From NCBI GenBank assembly GCA_002401965.1, contig NVUR01000004.1, positions 1 to 64,000 of the forward strand: a stretch of DNA of 64,000 nucleotides. Reading direction: 5' to 3'. Of this stretch, positions 1-9,074 are shown piece after piece (positions within the stretch are counted from its first letter, which is position 1; each line of letters starts with the position of its first letter). The notes under the pieces are model-generated. The model made no database searches, was not told where the DNA came from, and was given only the letters and a program-made list of their open reading frames with translations. A program made the translations under genes and the position numbers. The DNA comes from Alphaproteobacteria bacterium. Its GTDB lineage: Bacteria > Pseudomonadota > Alphaproteobacteria > Micavibrionales > Micavibrionaceae.

Positions 1-26
1 ATAGAACACCTCATGAGGTGTTCTAT
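1..26. repeat. perfect 26-bp palindrome
   Basis: Two 13-base arms (ATAGAACACCTCA and its reverse complement) meet without a spacer. It could be a terminator stem of a gene beyond the window edge, or a dyad operator. No T-run follows directly, so the role is open. Confidence 0.6.
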
Positions 27-71
27 AATCATTTACACCAATGCGAGGATCAAATACCATGCCTAACATAA

Positions 72-497
72 TCAGTCGCACTTCAGACTGCTTTCACAGA
101 AGGAACGATTATTGATTGCTACGTTTCAAAGAGAAGAAACAAGAAAGCAGCATATAAAGTCTTGAAAAAGCTTATATCCAGACATGGACAGCCTAAAGAA
201 ATCGTGACGGATAAATTACCATCATACAAAGCTGCTCTTAGAGACTTAAACGCACAGAATTTACAAGAAACCGGACGATATAAGAACAACCAAACCGAGA
301 ACTCTCACCTACATTTTCGACGACGAGAGCGGGGAATGAATAAATTCAGATCAATGCGGTCTTTGCAAAAATTTGTTTCAATTCAATCAACGTTCCAAAA
401 CCATTTCAACCACCAACGTCATTTAGAAAATCGAGATAGCTTTAAAAATTTACGACAAGACTCTGTTGATCAATGGAGAACAATTGGCGTCAGATAA
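72..497 (+). pseudogene. IS6-family transposase, 5'-truncated remnant
   Basis: Reading in the frame that ends at 497, homology to the catalytic half of IS6/IS26-type DDE transposases is visible from about base 81: an SKRRNKKAA segment, then IVTDKLPSY carrying the second catalytic Asp, then TENSHLHFRRRERGM carrying the catalytic Glu, then the usual C-terminal helix with FNHQRHL. An in-frame stop lies at 69-71, and the N-terminal helix-turn-helix and the first catalytic Asp are missing. A TTG at 162 can start a 111-residue ORF, but that would lack part of the RNase H fold. The element therefore looks dead. Confidence 0.8.
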
Positions 498-550
498 ATT
501 ACGCCCTACTCGATTTAGGAGAAAAGTTAGCGTTTGTCTGACAGCACTCT
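72..550 (+). mobile_element. decayed IS6-type insertion sequence, left part missing
   Basis: The transposase remnant is followed by TTAGCGTTTGTCTGACAGCA at about 527-546, which resembles the right terminal repeat of IS6-family elements (typically ending TTTGCAACAGTGCC). No matching left end is visible upstream of the truncation point. The right boundary is an estimate from resemblance only. Confidence 0.45.
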
Positions 551-670
551 TCAGAGCATTGTTCACACGATTAGAATTCCCTTGTCATATACGGGATTCT
601 AGCGTCCAAACACATAGATAATTTTATAGTTCAATGATTTGTTACATTGATAAAAAAAGAGCGAAATCAT

Positions 671-705
671 AGCACCGTCAATTACCGCCCCTGATCGTCG
701 GGGGC
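671..705 (-). terminator. possible terminator of ppa
   Basis: Downstream of the ppa stop, the arms TTAC.GCCCC and GGGGC.GTAA form a stem with a nine-base loop. The T-run on the minus strand lies about 30 bases further on, so intrinsic termination is not certain. Confidence 0.35.
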
Positions 706-738
706 AGTAACGTCGCATAAACTGAACGATGGATGCTG

Positions 739-1281
739 TTAAGCCGCTTTTTTGCTGGCTTTTTCATTCTCGATCCCCTCAAGGATCAAAGATTTCGCCT
801 TTTCAGAACCTTCCCAGCCTTGGATCTTAACCCACTTCCCTTTTTCAAGGTCTTTATAGTGCGTAAAGAAATGCTCAATCTCATCAAGAAGGATTTTCGG
901 TAAATCACTATATTCTTTTACGTCAGCGAACATGGGATGGGTTTTATCAACAGGAACGGCCAAAATCTTCTCATCTTGCCCACCATCATCTTCCATCACC
1001 AATACACCAACAGGGCGCGCGCAGATCACTGCACCAGGCAGAATTGCGTGCTGTGCATAGACAAGAACGTCAACAGGGTCACCATCACCGCCAAGTGTTT
1101 GCGGAACAAAACCATAATTCGCAGGATAAAACATTGGTGTGTGCACAAAACGATCAACAAACAAAGCACCGGACTCTTTGTCTATTTCATACTTAACAGG
1201 CACGCCGCCAGCAGTATTTTCAATAATCACATGTATGTTATTCGGCGCATCTTCACCAACTGAAATTTTAGAGATATCCAT
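739..1281 (-). CDS. ppa: inorganic pyrophosphatase (family I)
   Basis: Soluble enzyme that hydrolyses pyrophosphate to phosphate, pulling biosynthetic reactions forward. The 180-residue product matches the usual length of bacterial family I enzymes (about 175). Active-site residues are in register with E. coli, offset by one: E21, K30, R44, Y56, the signature [10 protein letters not shown] with D66, D68 and D71, then D98 and D103. The C-terminus ends in a lysine/alanine-rich tail. The gene stands alone, with the small ORF at 1386-1511 upstream on the same strand. Identification is secure. Confidence 0.97.
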   Translation of the reverse strand: MDISKISVGEDAPNNIHVIIENTAGGVPVKYEIDKESGALFVDRFVHTPMFYPANYGFVPQTLGGDGDPVDVLVYAQHAILPGAVICARPVGVLVMEDDGGQDEKILAVPVDKTHPMFADVKEYSDLPKILLDEIEHFFTHYKDLEKGKWVKIQGWEGSEKAKSLILEGIENEKASKKAA

Positions 1282-1385
1282 AATCTATGCTTCCTCTCGC
1301 AGATTGAACTTTATTCGATCATGCAGTCATACAATCCCCGCCTTTTCACGGCAAGTATTTTTTGCGAAGAAAACCCCGAAACGAC

Positions 1386-1511
1386 CTATTCCTGATCTTC
1401 CGAGGTTTCATTATCGTTGGAGCGGCGTATAATTACCTTTGGCATTGTTCTTTCAATTTTCTCGGGCACAAATATTACCCCACCAGATCCACAAGCATAA
1501 GCAGTTATCAT
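1386..1511 (-). CDS. small conserved-looking protein, 41 aa, function unknown
   Basis: A 41-codon ORF begins MITAYACGSGGVIFVPEKI and ends in an acidic tail (NDNETSEDQE). The ATG at 1511 is preceded by AGGAG at a good distance. The N-terminal YACGSG..F.VP pattern resembles a small uncharacterised protein I recall from other alphaproteobacteria, but I cannot verify that here. It lies in the gap between cspA and ppa on the same strand. It has no membrane segment and a single cysteine. The rest of the 440-base gap shows no other feature. Confidence 0.5.
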   Translation of the reverse strand: MITAYACGSGGVIFVPEKIERTMPKVIIRRSNDNETSEDQE

Positions 1512-1720
1512 GATAAGTCTCCTTCTTTATCGTGTCATGTGCGGATTATAGGGGGTTTAGCAACAACCTACAAACACCATCCATGATGCAGCGCACAACC
1601 ATAGAGCTAAATCATTGAATACAATAATTAAATTTATGTAATAATTTTGCATGCAAAACAAAGAAAAACGCCACGAAATATATCGGGGCGTTCAAAAATT
1701 CGATTAGATAGTGCCTAGGA

Positions 1721-1927
1721 CTAGTCAACAGCCTTAAGGTCACCGGCGGCTTGCTTACCACGGTTTTCTGTTAGATCATATGAAAGCTTTTGACCTTCGT
1801 CCAAAGTTCCCATACCTGCTTGTTCAACAGCAGAGATGTGTACAAACACATCGTTTCCACCATCATCCGGTACGATAAAGCCAAAGCCTTTAGTTGAATT
1901 AAACCACTTTACGGTTCCTGTCGCCAT
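1721..1927 (-). CDS. cold shock domain protein (CspA family)
   Basis: Single OB-fold cold shock domain of 68 residues that binds single-stranded RNA or DNA and acts as an RNA chaperone. Both RNA-binding motifs are present: RNP1 as KGFGFI near residues 13-18 and RNP2 as VFVHIS near 27-32. The start was taken at the ATG at 1927, because AAGGAG lies eight bases before it; the in-frame GTG at 1936 overlaps that ribosome-binding site. About 250 non-coding bases lie upstream, long enough for the structured leader common in csp genes, though I see no clear hairpin. Confidence 0.93.
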   Translation of the reverse strand: MATGTVKWFNSTKGFGFIVPDDGGNDVFVHISAVEQAGMGTLDEGQKLSYDLTENRGKQAAGDLKAVD

Positions 1928-2181
1928 TTCTGACACTCCTTATAAAATTTAAAAATCAGCTCTTCTTGGTATTAGGCTGATAGTTAGTCAGATGTCATAG
2001 CCACAAAGAATTGGCTTGATTAAACGTTTTTTTAGAATTTTGTCAAGAAAAGAAATGCTTTTTCTCGAAAAAATAAATTCAAGAACCTTACTATATCGGG
2101 GATAAAAATTCATATCACCTGCCCCGACACTAGAATAACTGCTATCATATCGCGTGAAACAGTAGAGAATCGAAGGAACCG

Positions 2182-2709
2182 ATGAGTAAAGGTGCAGATG
2201 TTTTAGAAAGAAGCTGCCTGCCTGCGGGCAAGATTTTAATTCGCGCAGGCGAAGAAACTGCACGGGCTTACGTTATTCAAAATGGTGCAATTGCAGCATT
2301 CACCATGGAAAACGATCAAAAAATAGAGGTCGAACGTTTTGGTGCAGGCACAATTATTGGAGAAAAATATCTCATCATTGATGAGCCTGCAAATCTAAGC
2401 TTTGAAGTTATAGAAACAGCAACCGTTATTGTGATTACACGCCAAGATTTTCAAAAGAAATTAACAAGAGCAGGAAAAAGTATAAGACTGGTTCTTGATC
2501 ACGCCGTTCAAAAGCTCATCGGCTATGAAAAGCTTGAGAGAGCCAGAACCCTTGAGAAACAAAATATATGCAAAGAAGCACAACAGCTTGTTTCTGGCTT
2601 GCTCCTCGAATTTTCGGAAGAACAACGACCAGAGTATGAAAACACCCTCCTCCCTCATGCTAACGGGTTAATGAAGGCACTAAAAAAGATAAAAGAAGAC
2701 AGCAAATAA
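2182..2709 (+). CDS. cyclic nucleotide-binding domain protein
   Basis: The 175-residue product has a cupin-like cNMP-binding domain over about residues 10-115 (pattern G..I...GE....YVI..G.I..F, then the GT.IGE turn). The C-terminal 60 residues are helical and charged, without the helix-turn-helix expected of a CRP/FNR regulator. It is therefore more likely a sensory or protein-interaction module than a DNA-binding factor. The ATG follows GAAGGA. It converges on the HD-GYP gene, and a shared role in signalling is possible but not shown. Confidence 0.8.
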   Translation: MSKGADVLERSCLPAGKILIRAGEETARAYVIQNGAIAAFTMENDQKIEVERFGAGTIIGEKYLIIDEPANLSFEVIETATVIVITRQDFQKKLTRAGKSIRLVLDHAVQKLIGYEKLERARTLEKQNICKEAQQLVSGLLLEFSEEQRPEYENTLLPHANGLMKALKKIKEDSK

Positions 2710-2716
2710 CTTTATG

Positions 2717-3817
2717 CTAAACAAGTAATCTTGCATCAACGAGAATCGTTTTAAACATCTTGATATAATGTTGATCCAAATGCCCATCCATTTCATTCAC
2801 CATAATGCCAATCGCCTTAGAGGTCGACATTGGATCTTTATAGACACGACGATCTGTTAACGCACTAAAAACATCGACAACCGCCGCCATCCGCGCCAAT
2901 TCATTAAGGTCTTTCCCCTTTAAACCATTGGGGTAGCCTGTTCCATCGATTTTCTCATGATGCTGCTCTGCAATAATAAAAACAGCAGGCGGAATATTAT
3001 CCACCTTCTTCAAATACTCCATCGTCCCGCCAACATGCCCCTTCATGATTTCAAATTCCTCTTCCGTAAGGCGACCGGGCTTATTCAAAATGTCGAGCGG
3101 AATATACATCTTCCCAACATCATGCAGTAATCCTCCACTGGACAATATAAGCTGGTCATCATTTTTAAACCCAGCGGCGTGCCCCAACAACGTCAACAAC
3201 GTCGCAACACGCATGCTATGGGCATACGTATAATCATCATGATTACGCACACCATCCAGAATAGATATAAAGTCATTATTCTCTATTGAAGAGACAAGAG
3301 ACTGACAATTCCCCTTAACATTTTCGAAAGAAACCGTATCATCCGTTAGCAAAGCATCACTAATACTGTTAAAAACACCTACACTGGTCTGCAAGGCATT
3401 GCGCTGCAAATCGGGTAGAGCCTCCCATTCCTTTTCAACACCTTTATTAATTAGCGAAGAAACTCTTCCGGTTAACTCATTAGGCTTAAAAGGCTTTATA
3501 ATAACATTGGACACCCCCGTATTCTTAGAATCTTCAATTAAACGTCGGTTTTTTTCATTTATTGTATGCAATATAGAAACAGCATTAAGATCAGGGTTAT
3601 TCCGTATCTCAATTATAAAACTAATAGAGTTAAACGGGCTAACATCCTCGCCGACAATAATTATTGCTGGCACGTCCTCAGTCAGCATTTTAATAGCCGA
3701 TCGACTATCACCATAATGCGTAACCTCATAAAATGGAGATAAAGCACTGACCAGCCCTTCACGAAAACTCGTATGGGAATCTACAATTGTAATTAAACTT
3801 TTATTATGACTTGCCAT
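2717..3817 (-). CDS. HD-GYP phosphodiesterase with degenerate receiver domain
   Basis: Residues 1-125 form a CheY-like receiver fold and residues 190-350 an HD-GYP domain that probably hydrolyses cyclic di-GMP. The catalytic motifs are intact: H200, H232-D233 in LLHDVGK, HHEKIDGTGYP at 286-296 and a later D.FSALTDRR. In the receiver, the conserved Lys is present (K108, IIKPF), but the phosphoacceptor position at the end of strand 3 reads IIIVGEDV, with Gly where Asp is expected near residue 56. Phosphorylation control may be lost. The gene stands alone and converges on the cNMP-binding gene. Confidence 0.9.
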   Translation of the reverse strand: MASHNKSLITIVDSHTSFREGLVSALSPFYEVTHYGDSRSAIKMLTEDVPAIIIVGEDVSPFNSISFIIEIRNNPDLNAVSILHTINEKNRRLIEDSKNTGVSNVIIKPFKPNELTGRVSSLINKGVEKEWEALPDLQRNALQTSVGVFNSISDALLTDDTVSFENVKGNCQSLVSSIENNDFISILDGVRNHDDYTYAHSMRVATLLTLLGHAAGFKNDDQLILSSGGLLHDVGKMYIPLDILNKPGRLTEEEFEIMKGHVGGTMEYLKKVDNIPPAVFIIAEQHHEKIDGTGYPNGLKGKDLNELARMAAVVDVFSALTDRRVYKDPMSTSKAIGIMVNEMDGHLDQHYIKMFKTILVDARLLV

Positions 3818-4039
3818 GGTTTTTATTATATTTGGTTATCTACCTAAAATTACAAAAGACATGATACTGGTATATTATAAACAAGGCTACATTAAATCAA
3901 TATAAACACATTTTACACAGTAATCTCCCCGCCCGCCTCCAAAAGGACAAGACACGCAGAATCTACTGGGCTGTAACCAACACCATAGAATGATACAAAC
4001 AACAGCCCAATAAACAGCAATAACAGTATAAAATATACC

Positions 4040-4669
4040 CTATTTTTCCATTGCAAACTCAGCTTCAATAAGAAGAGTGACATTATCACCAATATTAGGA
4101 AGGTAAGTTTCCATACCAAAATCAGAGCGTTTGATTTTCCCCGTTGCCGAGAAACCAAGTGTTGGCTTTTGATTCATAGGATGCTCCAACATAGCCGCAT
4201 TAAAGCGTACATTTAAGGCAACAGGCTTTGTCACACCAAGAAACGTTAAATTCCCATGCATAATTCCTGTGTTATCTTCTTTGCGCTCAACGGATGTCGA
4301 TACAAATTTTATTTGTGGGAAATTACCTGCATTAAACCAGCCCTCACCCGTTGAAAGCTCTTTGTCAAAATCCATTTTTTGAACATAGGGAAAATCCGTT
4401 TTGACGGATGTCGGGTCAATTGTCACCAGTAATTTACTTTGCTCTGGGTGTTTTGGGTTAAACGTCAAATCAGCATCAAAATCTGTAAAACGCGCCGTAT
4501 AATTGGATAGCCCCATATGGGATACCTTCCAAGTCAAACTGGCATGTGACTTATCCAGCGCATAAATTCCCGCTGGCATTTTTGTATATTCGCTTTGAGC
4601 ATGTGCCACACCAACACCCACCCACATTATTGAGGCAAAAGCCGCTGTCGCCAGTAATAATTTTTTCAT
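4040..4669 (-). CDS. YceI-family periplasmic lipid-binding-like protein
   Basis: The 209-residue product has a cleavable signal peptide (about 1-24, ending AHA) followed by a complete YceI domain. Recognisable parts are the ALDKSHASLTWKVSHMGLSNYTARF start, the central FPQIKFVST and the LTFLGVTKPVALNV strand pair. YceI proteins are periplasmic lipocalin-like barrels that bind isoprenoid or fatty-acid-type ligands; the substrate here is unknown. It is divergent from a LysR-type regulator across about 160 bases, so control by that regulator is plausible. Confidence 0.93.
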   Translation of the reverse strand: MKKLLLATAAFASIMWVGVGVAHAQSEYTKMPAGIYALDKSHASLTWKVSHMGLSNYTARFTDFDADLTFNPKHPEQSKLLVTIDPTSVKTDFPYVQKMDFDKELSTGEGWFNAGNFPQIKFVSTSVERKEDNTGIMHGNLTFLGVTKPVALNVRFNAAMLEHPMNQKPTLGFSATGKIKRSDFGMETYLPNIGDNVTLLIEAEFAMEK

Positions 4670-4789
4670 TATAATTCTCCAATAAAATTAAGTTTCTCTG
4701 TTTTAGTAATCAGCCAAGAACCCTTCTGATGTTCCCTTTATTTCCGAAGCAGCATCATAACCGTTGCCTGTTTTGGTATAAATGATAAT

Positions 4790-4820
4790 ATAAGGAACTC
4801 TTTGTACTAAAATAAGGAAC
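4790..4820 (+). promoter_or_regulatory. direct repeat ATAAGGAAC in the LysR/yceI divergent region
   Basis: Two copies of ATAAGGAAC start at 4790 and 4812, 22 bases apart (two helical turns), just before the LysR start. The placement suits an autoregulatory site, but the repeat is direct, not the usual T-N11-A dyad. The second copy probably doubles as the ribosome-binding site. Confidence 0.3.
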
Positions 4821-4827
4821 AATAGAT

Positions 4828-5754
4828 ATGGGACAATTAGAAAACATCTCTGCTTTTGTAAAGATTGTAGAAACAGGGAACATTACACGCGCAGCCAAGC
4901 AAATGAACATTGTTAAGTCCGCCTTAAGCCGTCGCCTTGCAGAACTTGAAAACAGCCTTGGAACTCAGCTTATCCACAGAACCACGAGGCACTTCAGTGT
5001 TACCGAAGCAGGAGAGAATTATTACCAGCGCGCCATACAAATTCTAGCAGATGTGAATGACCTTAATTCGTCGACATCAAATGAAAAAATACAAATAGAA
5101 GGTCCATTAAAAATTTCAGTGCCGCTCTCTTTTGGCTTGCAAAATTTATCCCCCCTCATCAGAGAATTTACAGAGCAACACCCAAAGCTATTAATTAGTG
5201 TCGATTTTTCCGACCGTAGCGTCAATTTGGTTGAGGAAGGATTCGATCTTGCAATCAGAATTTCAAACCTCAAAGATTCAACATTAATGGCACGAAAAAT
5301 TGCGCCTATTCGGATGGTCATTTGCGCCAGCCCTGCTTACCTAGAAGAATATGGAGAGCCTAAAACACCACAAGATTTCAAACAACATCATGTTTTACAA
5401 TACACCCTCATGCCCAGCCCCATTTGGAAATTTAATACCCCTAATGGCAAAGAGGTTAATATATCGGTAAACATAAAAATGAGTGCTAATAATGGTGATT
5501 TTTTGCGCGATGCCGCGATTGATGGACAGGGTATAATAAAAACACCAACCTTTATTGTCTGGAAAGACATCAAAAGCGGTAAGCTGACCCCTATCATGGG
5601 TGAATATAAGGTAGAATCTCTAAATGCCTATGTTATATATCCACCAACGCCCTATCTTTCAAACCGCGTACGCACATTTATTGATTTCCTTGTACATAGG
5701 CTACAAGGAGAGCCTTATTGGGATATAGGTATGGATGTAGACACAAACAGCTAA
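4828..5754 (+). CDS. LysR-family transcriptional regulator
   Basis: A 308-residue regulator with an N-terminal winged helix-turn-helix (residues 1-60; AAKQMNIVKSALSRRLAELENSLGTQL) and a periplasmic-binding-protein-like effector domain (about 90-300). The effector half has the features of the DsbG/AaeR-like LysR group (IRISNLKDSTLMARKIAP, CASPAYLEEYGEP). The divergent yceI gene is the obvious candidate target. The effector is unknown. Confidence 0.93.
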   Translation: MGQLENISAFVKIVETGNITRAAKQMNIVKSALSRRLAELENSLGTQLIHRTTRHFSVTEAGENYYQRAIQILADVNDLNSSTSNEKIQIEGPLKISVPLSFGLQNLSPLIREFTEQHPKLLISVDFSDRSVNLVEEGFDLAIRISNLKDSTLMARKIAPIRMVICASPAYLEEYGEPKTPQDFKQHHVLQYTLMPSPIWKFNTPNGKEVNISVNIKMSANNGDFLRDAAIDGQGIIKTPTFIVWKDIKSGKLTPIMGEYKVESLNAYVIYPPTPYLSNRVRTFIDFLVHRLQGEPYWDIGMDVDTNS

Positions 5755-5803
5755 ACAAGGAGAGTATTACCGCCCCCTTTTTTACACGTCTCTTTCGAAA
5801 ATA

Positions 5804-7864
5804 CTAAGCAACATCATCGGCTTTAATCTGATTAAGGAACTGATCTACAGCCCCCTTAAGTTCACCAGATAAATTAGACACTTGTTTCGCAGCATCAAGA
5901 ACCGCATTTGCAGAGCTTCCAGTCTCACCAGCGCCTCTTTGAACCTCCACAATAATTTGGGATACATTTTGAACGCCCATAGAGGCTTCTGATACACTGC
6001 GAACAATTTCAGATGTTGTTGCATTTTGTTCTTCAACAGCGGCGGAAACCCCCGTAATCGATTGGTCTATATCAGAAATATTAGAGATAATACGCCCCAT
6101 CGCCAAAACAGAAGCATCAGTCGCCCCCTGTATCTCATTAATTCTTGCATTTATCTCTTCAGTCTTTTGCGCCGTCTCTGTTGCCAGTTTTTTAACCTCA
6201 TCCGCAACAACAGCAAAGCCTTTCCCTGCATCACCTGCACGCGCTGCTTCAATCGTTGCATTCAGTGCCAAAAGGTTTGTTTGCTCCGCAATATCTTGAA
6301 TGGCGACAACGACCTCCCCGATACCTTCAACCAAAGAACTAAGGTTTCCAACTGTTTCATTGGCCTCATGCGCGTCAACAGTCATATCATTAGACTTATT
6401 TTTCGCCGCAGTAATCTGCATCGAAATTGCACCAGAACTTGCTGCCATTTCCTCCATCGCGGCGGCAACAGTGTTCACATTAGCACTCGCCTCCTCTGAT
6501 GAGGCAGCAACAGTTTGACTGGCCTGCGACGTTTCATCCGCAACAGATCGCATTCCCTCGGCAGTCCCTTGCAATTCCGTTGATGAGGCTGTTAAAGAAT
6601 CGATTAAACCACCCACTTGAGAATCAAAGCTCTCGGCAAAGCCCATAATCATTTGACTACTTTCCTGTTTAGCCCGCGCCTGCGCCTTAAGAGCCTCTTC
6701 CTCTAAATTGCTTTTTTCTATCAAGCCTTGTTTTAGAATTTCGAGAGAACGCGCCATCGCCCCTATTTCATCTCTACGCTCTCCTCCCCTAATCTCCGTC
6801 CCAACATTTCCCTGCGATAATGCTGTCATAATACCTTCTGTACTCTTTATTCCACCCAGAAGATCCTTGATAATAGTAGAGGTCATAAAGTAGATAATAA
6901 TAAGCAAAATACCAAACACCAAAACATAGATATTCCGTTCCGTAAAAGAACGTGCCGCATGTTCAGTGGATATATGCAATACATCTTCCGCAAGGTGATT
7001 TTCAATATCCTTTAAGATATTAATTTTATGAGTTAAGGTTACAAACCACTCATTCGCATCAACAGATGTGTCAGTTTTACCAGATAATGCAATATCGCGC
7101 ATTTTTTGTGTCTTTACGAAGGATTCATCCTTGATTTTTTTATGATAAAACTCCAATTCCTCATCAGTCGCATAGGTTTCAAAAACATCTAGATAAGTAT
7201 CTTGAACGGTAATTAAATTTAACAATCTTGATGATAATGAAACATTCCACCCCTTGCTGAAACCAACCGCACCCACGGCACGTTCAATGCCTGCGCGCTC
7301 CTTCGATTGCAAGAAGCCCAAATATGTTGAAACATCCCGTAAAACATCCGGATCCTTAACAATAAACAACGCAGAGCCATTAATTGCCAAAAAGTCAGCA
7401 TTCATGTGCGTGTAATAACCAACAACTTTACCAAGTGGCATATTCAATCCGTCCACACTTTTACGAACCTCTTCAATACGCCCAAGATCATCCAGAGCCT
7501 TGCTCAAAACTTCATTATATTTCTTACCAAAGCGTTCAATATCCACTGAACTATATACAACTGTAAAATCAGCACGTTTTTTATCCGTAACTTTGCGCTG
7601 CTTAGACAAAGCATCCGTAAAGTTTTTTCCTTTGCTGCCGATAAATCCGGCTGAAAAACCACGTTCTTTTTGTAATTCATGAACAAAATTATTGGCCGCA
7701 ATTGAAACTTCCATCAATTTAGAAGTATCAACATGGCTTTTGGTTTCGGATTGAAGAGCATAAATCCTTACGCCTGCAAGGACAAGTATCGCCAGAACTG
7801 GCACTATGACCACAAATAAAAGTTTATGCTTAATTGAAATATTTTTGAGTAATCCCTGTCCCAT
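5804..7864 (-). CDS. methyl-accepting chemotaxis protein with NIT sensor domain
   Basis: The 686-residue transducer has a membrane segment at about 13-32, then a periplasmic NIT-type domain (nitrate/nitrite-sensing family; [18 protein letters not shown] near 62-80). A second membrane segment follows at about 308-332, then a HAMP region and a cytoplasmic signalling domain. The signalling tip includes [31 protein letters not shown] and the later [10 protein letters not shown]. It should signal to CheA/CheW. No other che genes are in the window, so it is an orphan receptor. Nitrate or nitrite as ligand is a family-level expectation only. No CheR-tethering pentapeptide is visible at the C-terminus. 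Confidence 0.93.
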   Translation of the reverse strand: MGQGLLKNISIKHKLLFVVIVPVLAILVLAGVRIYALQSETKSHVDTSKLMEVSIAANNFVHELQKERGFSAGFIGSKGKNFTDALSKQRKVTDKKRADFTVVYSSVDIERFGKKYNEVLSKALDDLGRIEEVRKSVDGLNMPLGKVVGYYTHMNADFLAINGSALFIVKDPDVLRDVSTYLGFLQSKERAGIERAVGAVGFSKGWNVSLSSRLLNLITVQDTYLDVFETYATDEELEFYHKKIKDESFVKTQKMRDIALSGKTDTSVDANEWFVTLTHKINILKDIENHLAEDVLHISTEHAARSFTERNIYVLVFGILLIIIYFMTSTIIKDLLGGIKSTEGIMTALSQGNVGTEIRGGERRDEIGAMARSLEILKQGLIEKSNLEEEALKAQARAKQESSQMIMGFAESFDSQVGGLIDSLTASSTELQGTAEGMRSVADETSQASQTVAASSEEASANVNTVAAAMEEMAASSGAISMQITAAKNKSNDMTVDAHEANETVGNLSSLVEGIGEVVVAIQDIAEQTNLLALNATIEAARAGDAGKGFAVVADEVKKLATETAQKTEEINARINEIQGATDASVLAMGRIISNISDIDQSITGVSAAVEEQNATTSEIVRSVSEASMGVQNVSQIIVEVQRGAGETGSSANAVLDAAKQVSNLSGELKGAVDQFLNQIKADDVA

Positions 7865-8060
7865 ATCACAATTCCTTCGTGTTGGTATTTTAAAAGATGT
7901 ACTCAGTGGGTGTGCTTAAACTTTAGAATATAATATCAAAAACAATTTCAAAGTAAAATTCACCTTAAAAAATAACTGTAAGACATTTATTCCGCACCAT
8001 AGTTCCAACATTTTAGGGTAATATCCATATCATTACCATCAAAACTTAAAATTTCACACA

Positions 8061-8101
8061 CCATAAACCCTGTCTCCTAAAAAACAAAGACAGACTTATG
8101 G
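8061..8101 (-). terminator. possible terminator downstream of nusG
   Basis: The arms CCATAA...TGTCT and AGACA...TTATGG form an interrupted stem 45 bases after the nusG stop, with a T-rich loop. The pairing is imperfect and no T-run follows. The rest of the 280-base gap up to the chemoreceptor shows nothing else. Confidence 0.3.
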
Positions 8102-8144
8102 TATGAAAAACATACTCGATATGTAGATATGTAATAAATCTAGC

Positions 8145-8678
8145 CTAGATTTTTTCAACCTGACCATATTCAAGCTCAACCGGTGTTGAACGCCCAAAGA
8201 TCGATACGGACACTTTCAACTTGGCTTTTTCTTCGTCAATTTCTTCAACAACACCGTTAAAGGATGCGAACGGCCCGTCAGTAACCTTAACTTCTTCACC
8301 AATATCGTAAACAACAGACGGACGTGGGCGATCAACACCTTCTTGTACCTGTTTCAAGATACGCTGTGCTTCACGTTCAGTAATAGCAACAGGGCGTGTA
8401 CCGCCAGCACCAAGAAAACCACTGACCTTTGGTGTGTCTCTAATCAAATGCCAAACATCATCATTCATGTCCAGTTTTGCCAAAACATAACCAGGGAAAA
8501 ATTTACGTTCTGTACTAACACGTTGACCGCGTTTAACTTCGACGACTTCTTCCGTTGGAACAAGAATTTCATCTATATAATCAGCAAGCCCCTGCTTCGC
8601 AGCTTTTTCCTTAATTGATTCCGATACTTTTACCTCAAAGCCCGAATAAACATGTAATACATACCAGCGCATAGCCAT
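8145..8678 (-). CDS. nusG: transcription elongation/antitermination factor NusG
   Basis: NusG binds the clamp of RNA polymerase, suppresses pausing and links it to Rho or to the ribosome. The 177-residue product has the NGN domain (RWYVLHVYSGFEVKV at the N-terminus, FFPGYVLAKLDM in the middle) and a C-terminal KOW domain (VTDGPFASFNGVVEEID). The length is typical. It follows secE by about 60 bases in the same direction, the usual pairing. It is not joined to rplK, which lies about 22 kb away. Confidence 0.97.
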   Translation of the reverse strand: MAMRWYVLHVYSGFEVKVSESIKEKAAKQGLADYIDEILVPTEEVVEVKRGQRVSTERKFFPGYVLAKLDMNDDVWHLIRDTPKVSGFLGAGGTRPVAITEREAQRILKQVQEGVDRPRPSVVYDIGEEVKVTDGPFASFNGVVEEIDEEKAKLKVSVSIFGRSTPVELEYGQVEKI

Positions 8679-8738
8679 GATATAATCCTTTTCTTAAAAA
8701 ACACAGATGACCTTCACGCCACCATTTAATCTCACTTA

Positions 8739-8936
8739 TTAAAGCCCAAGCCCCATAATCAACCGTATAGAATACGCAATAATTTGATCGGCAAAATATA
8801 GAAAAATAGAAGACACAACAACCATAATGAAAACCGCAATCATACTGACTGTTGTTTCCTGACGTGTCGGCCATGTTACTTTTTTGGCTTCAATTTTGAC
8901 TTCATTAACAAATTTAATCGGTCCTGATTTTGCCAT
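8739..8936 (-). CDS. secE: preprotein translocase subunit SecE
   Basis: Small membrane subunit that clamps SecY in the Sec translocon. The 65-residue product has one membrane helix (about 29-54), preceded by the conserved amphipathic stretch FVNEVKIEAKKVTWPTRQET. The ATG at 8936 was chosen: it gives the normal short alphaproteobacterial SecE. The GTG at 8969 would add a non-conserved MKEFFERKKIQ leader that looks like the purine-rich ribosome-binding region. The tRNA-Trp gene that often precedes secE is absent here; gcvPB lies upstream instead. Confidence 0.94.
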   Translation of the reverse strand: MAKSGPIKFVNEVKIEAKKVTWPTRQETTVSMIAVFIMVVVSSIFLYFADQIIAYSIRLIMGLGL

Positions 8937-9074
8937 TTGTATTTTCTTTCTCTCAAAAAACTCTTTCACCCAAGGCTCGTGTCGTGACCTGTGTCACATT
9001 TCTATAGAACCAATTTTTATGGGAGTGAGTATTGACTACACCAAAAATATTCCAATAGCCAGAGAAAAATAACC

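Noticed and set aside
8970-9074. tRNA-Trp gene expected upstream of secE
   Set aside because: No cloverleaf can be drawn in this interval on either strand.
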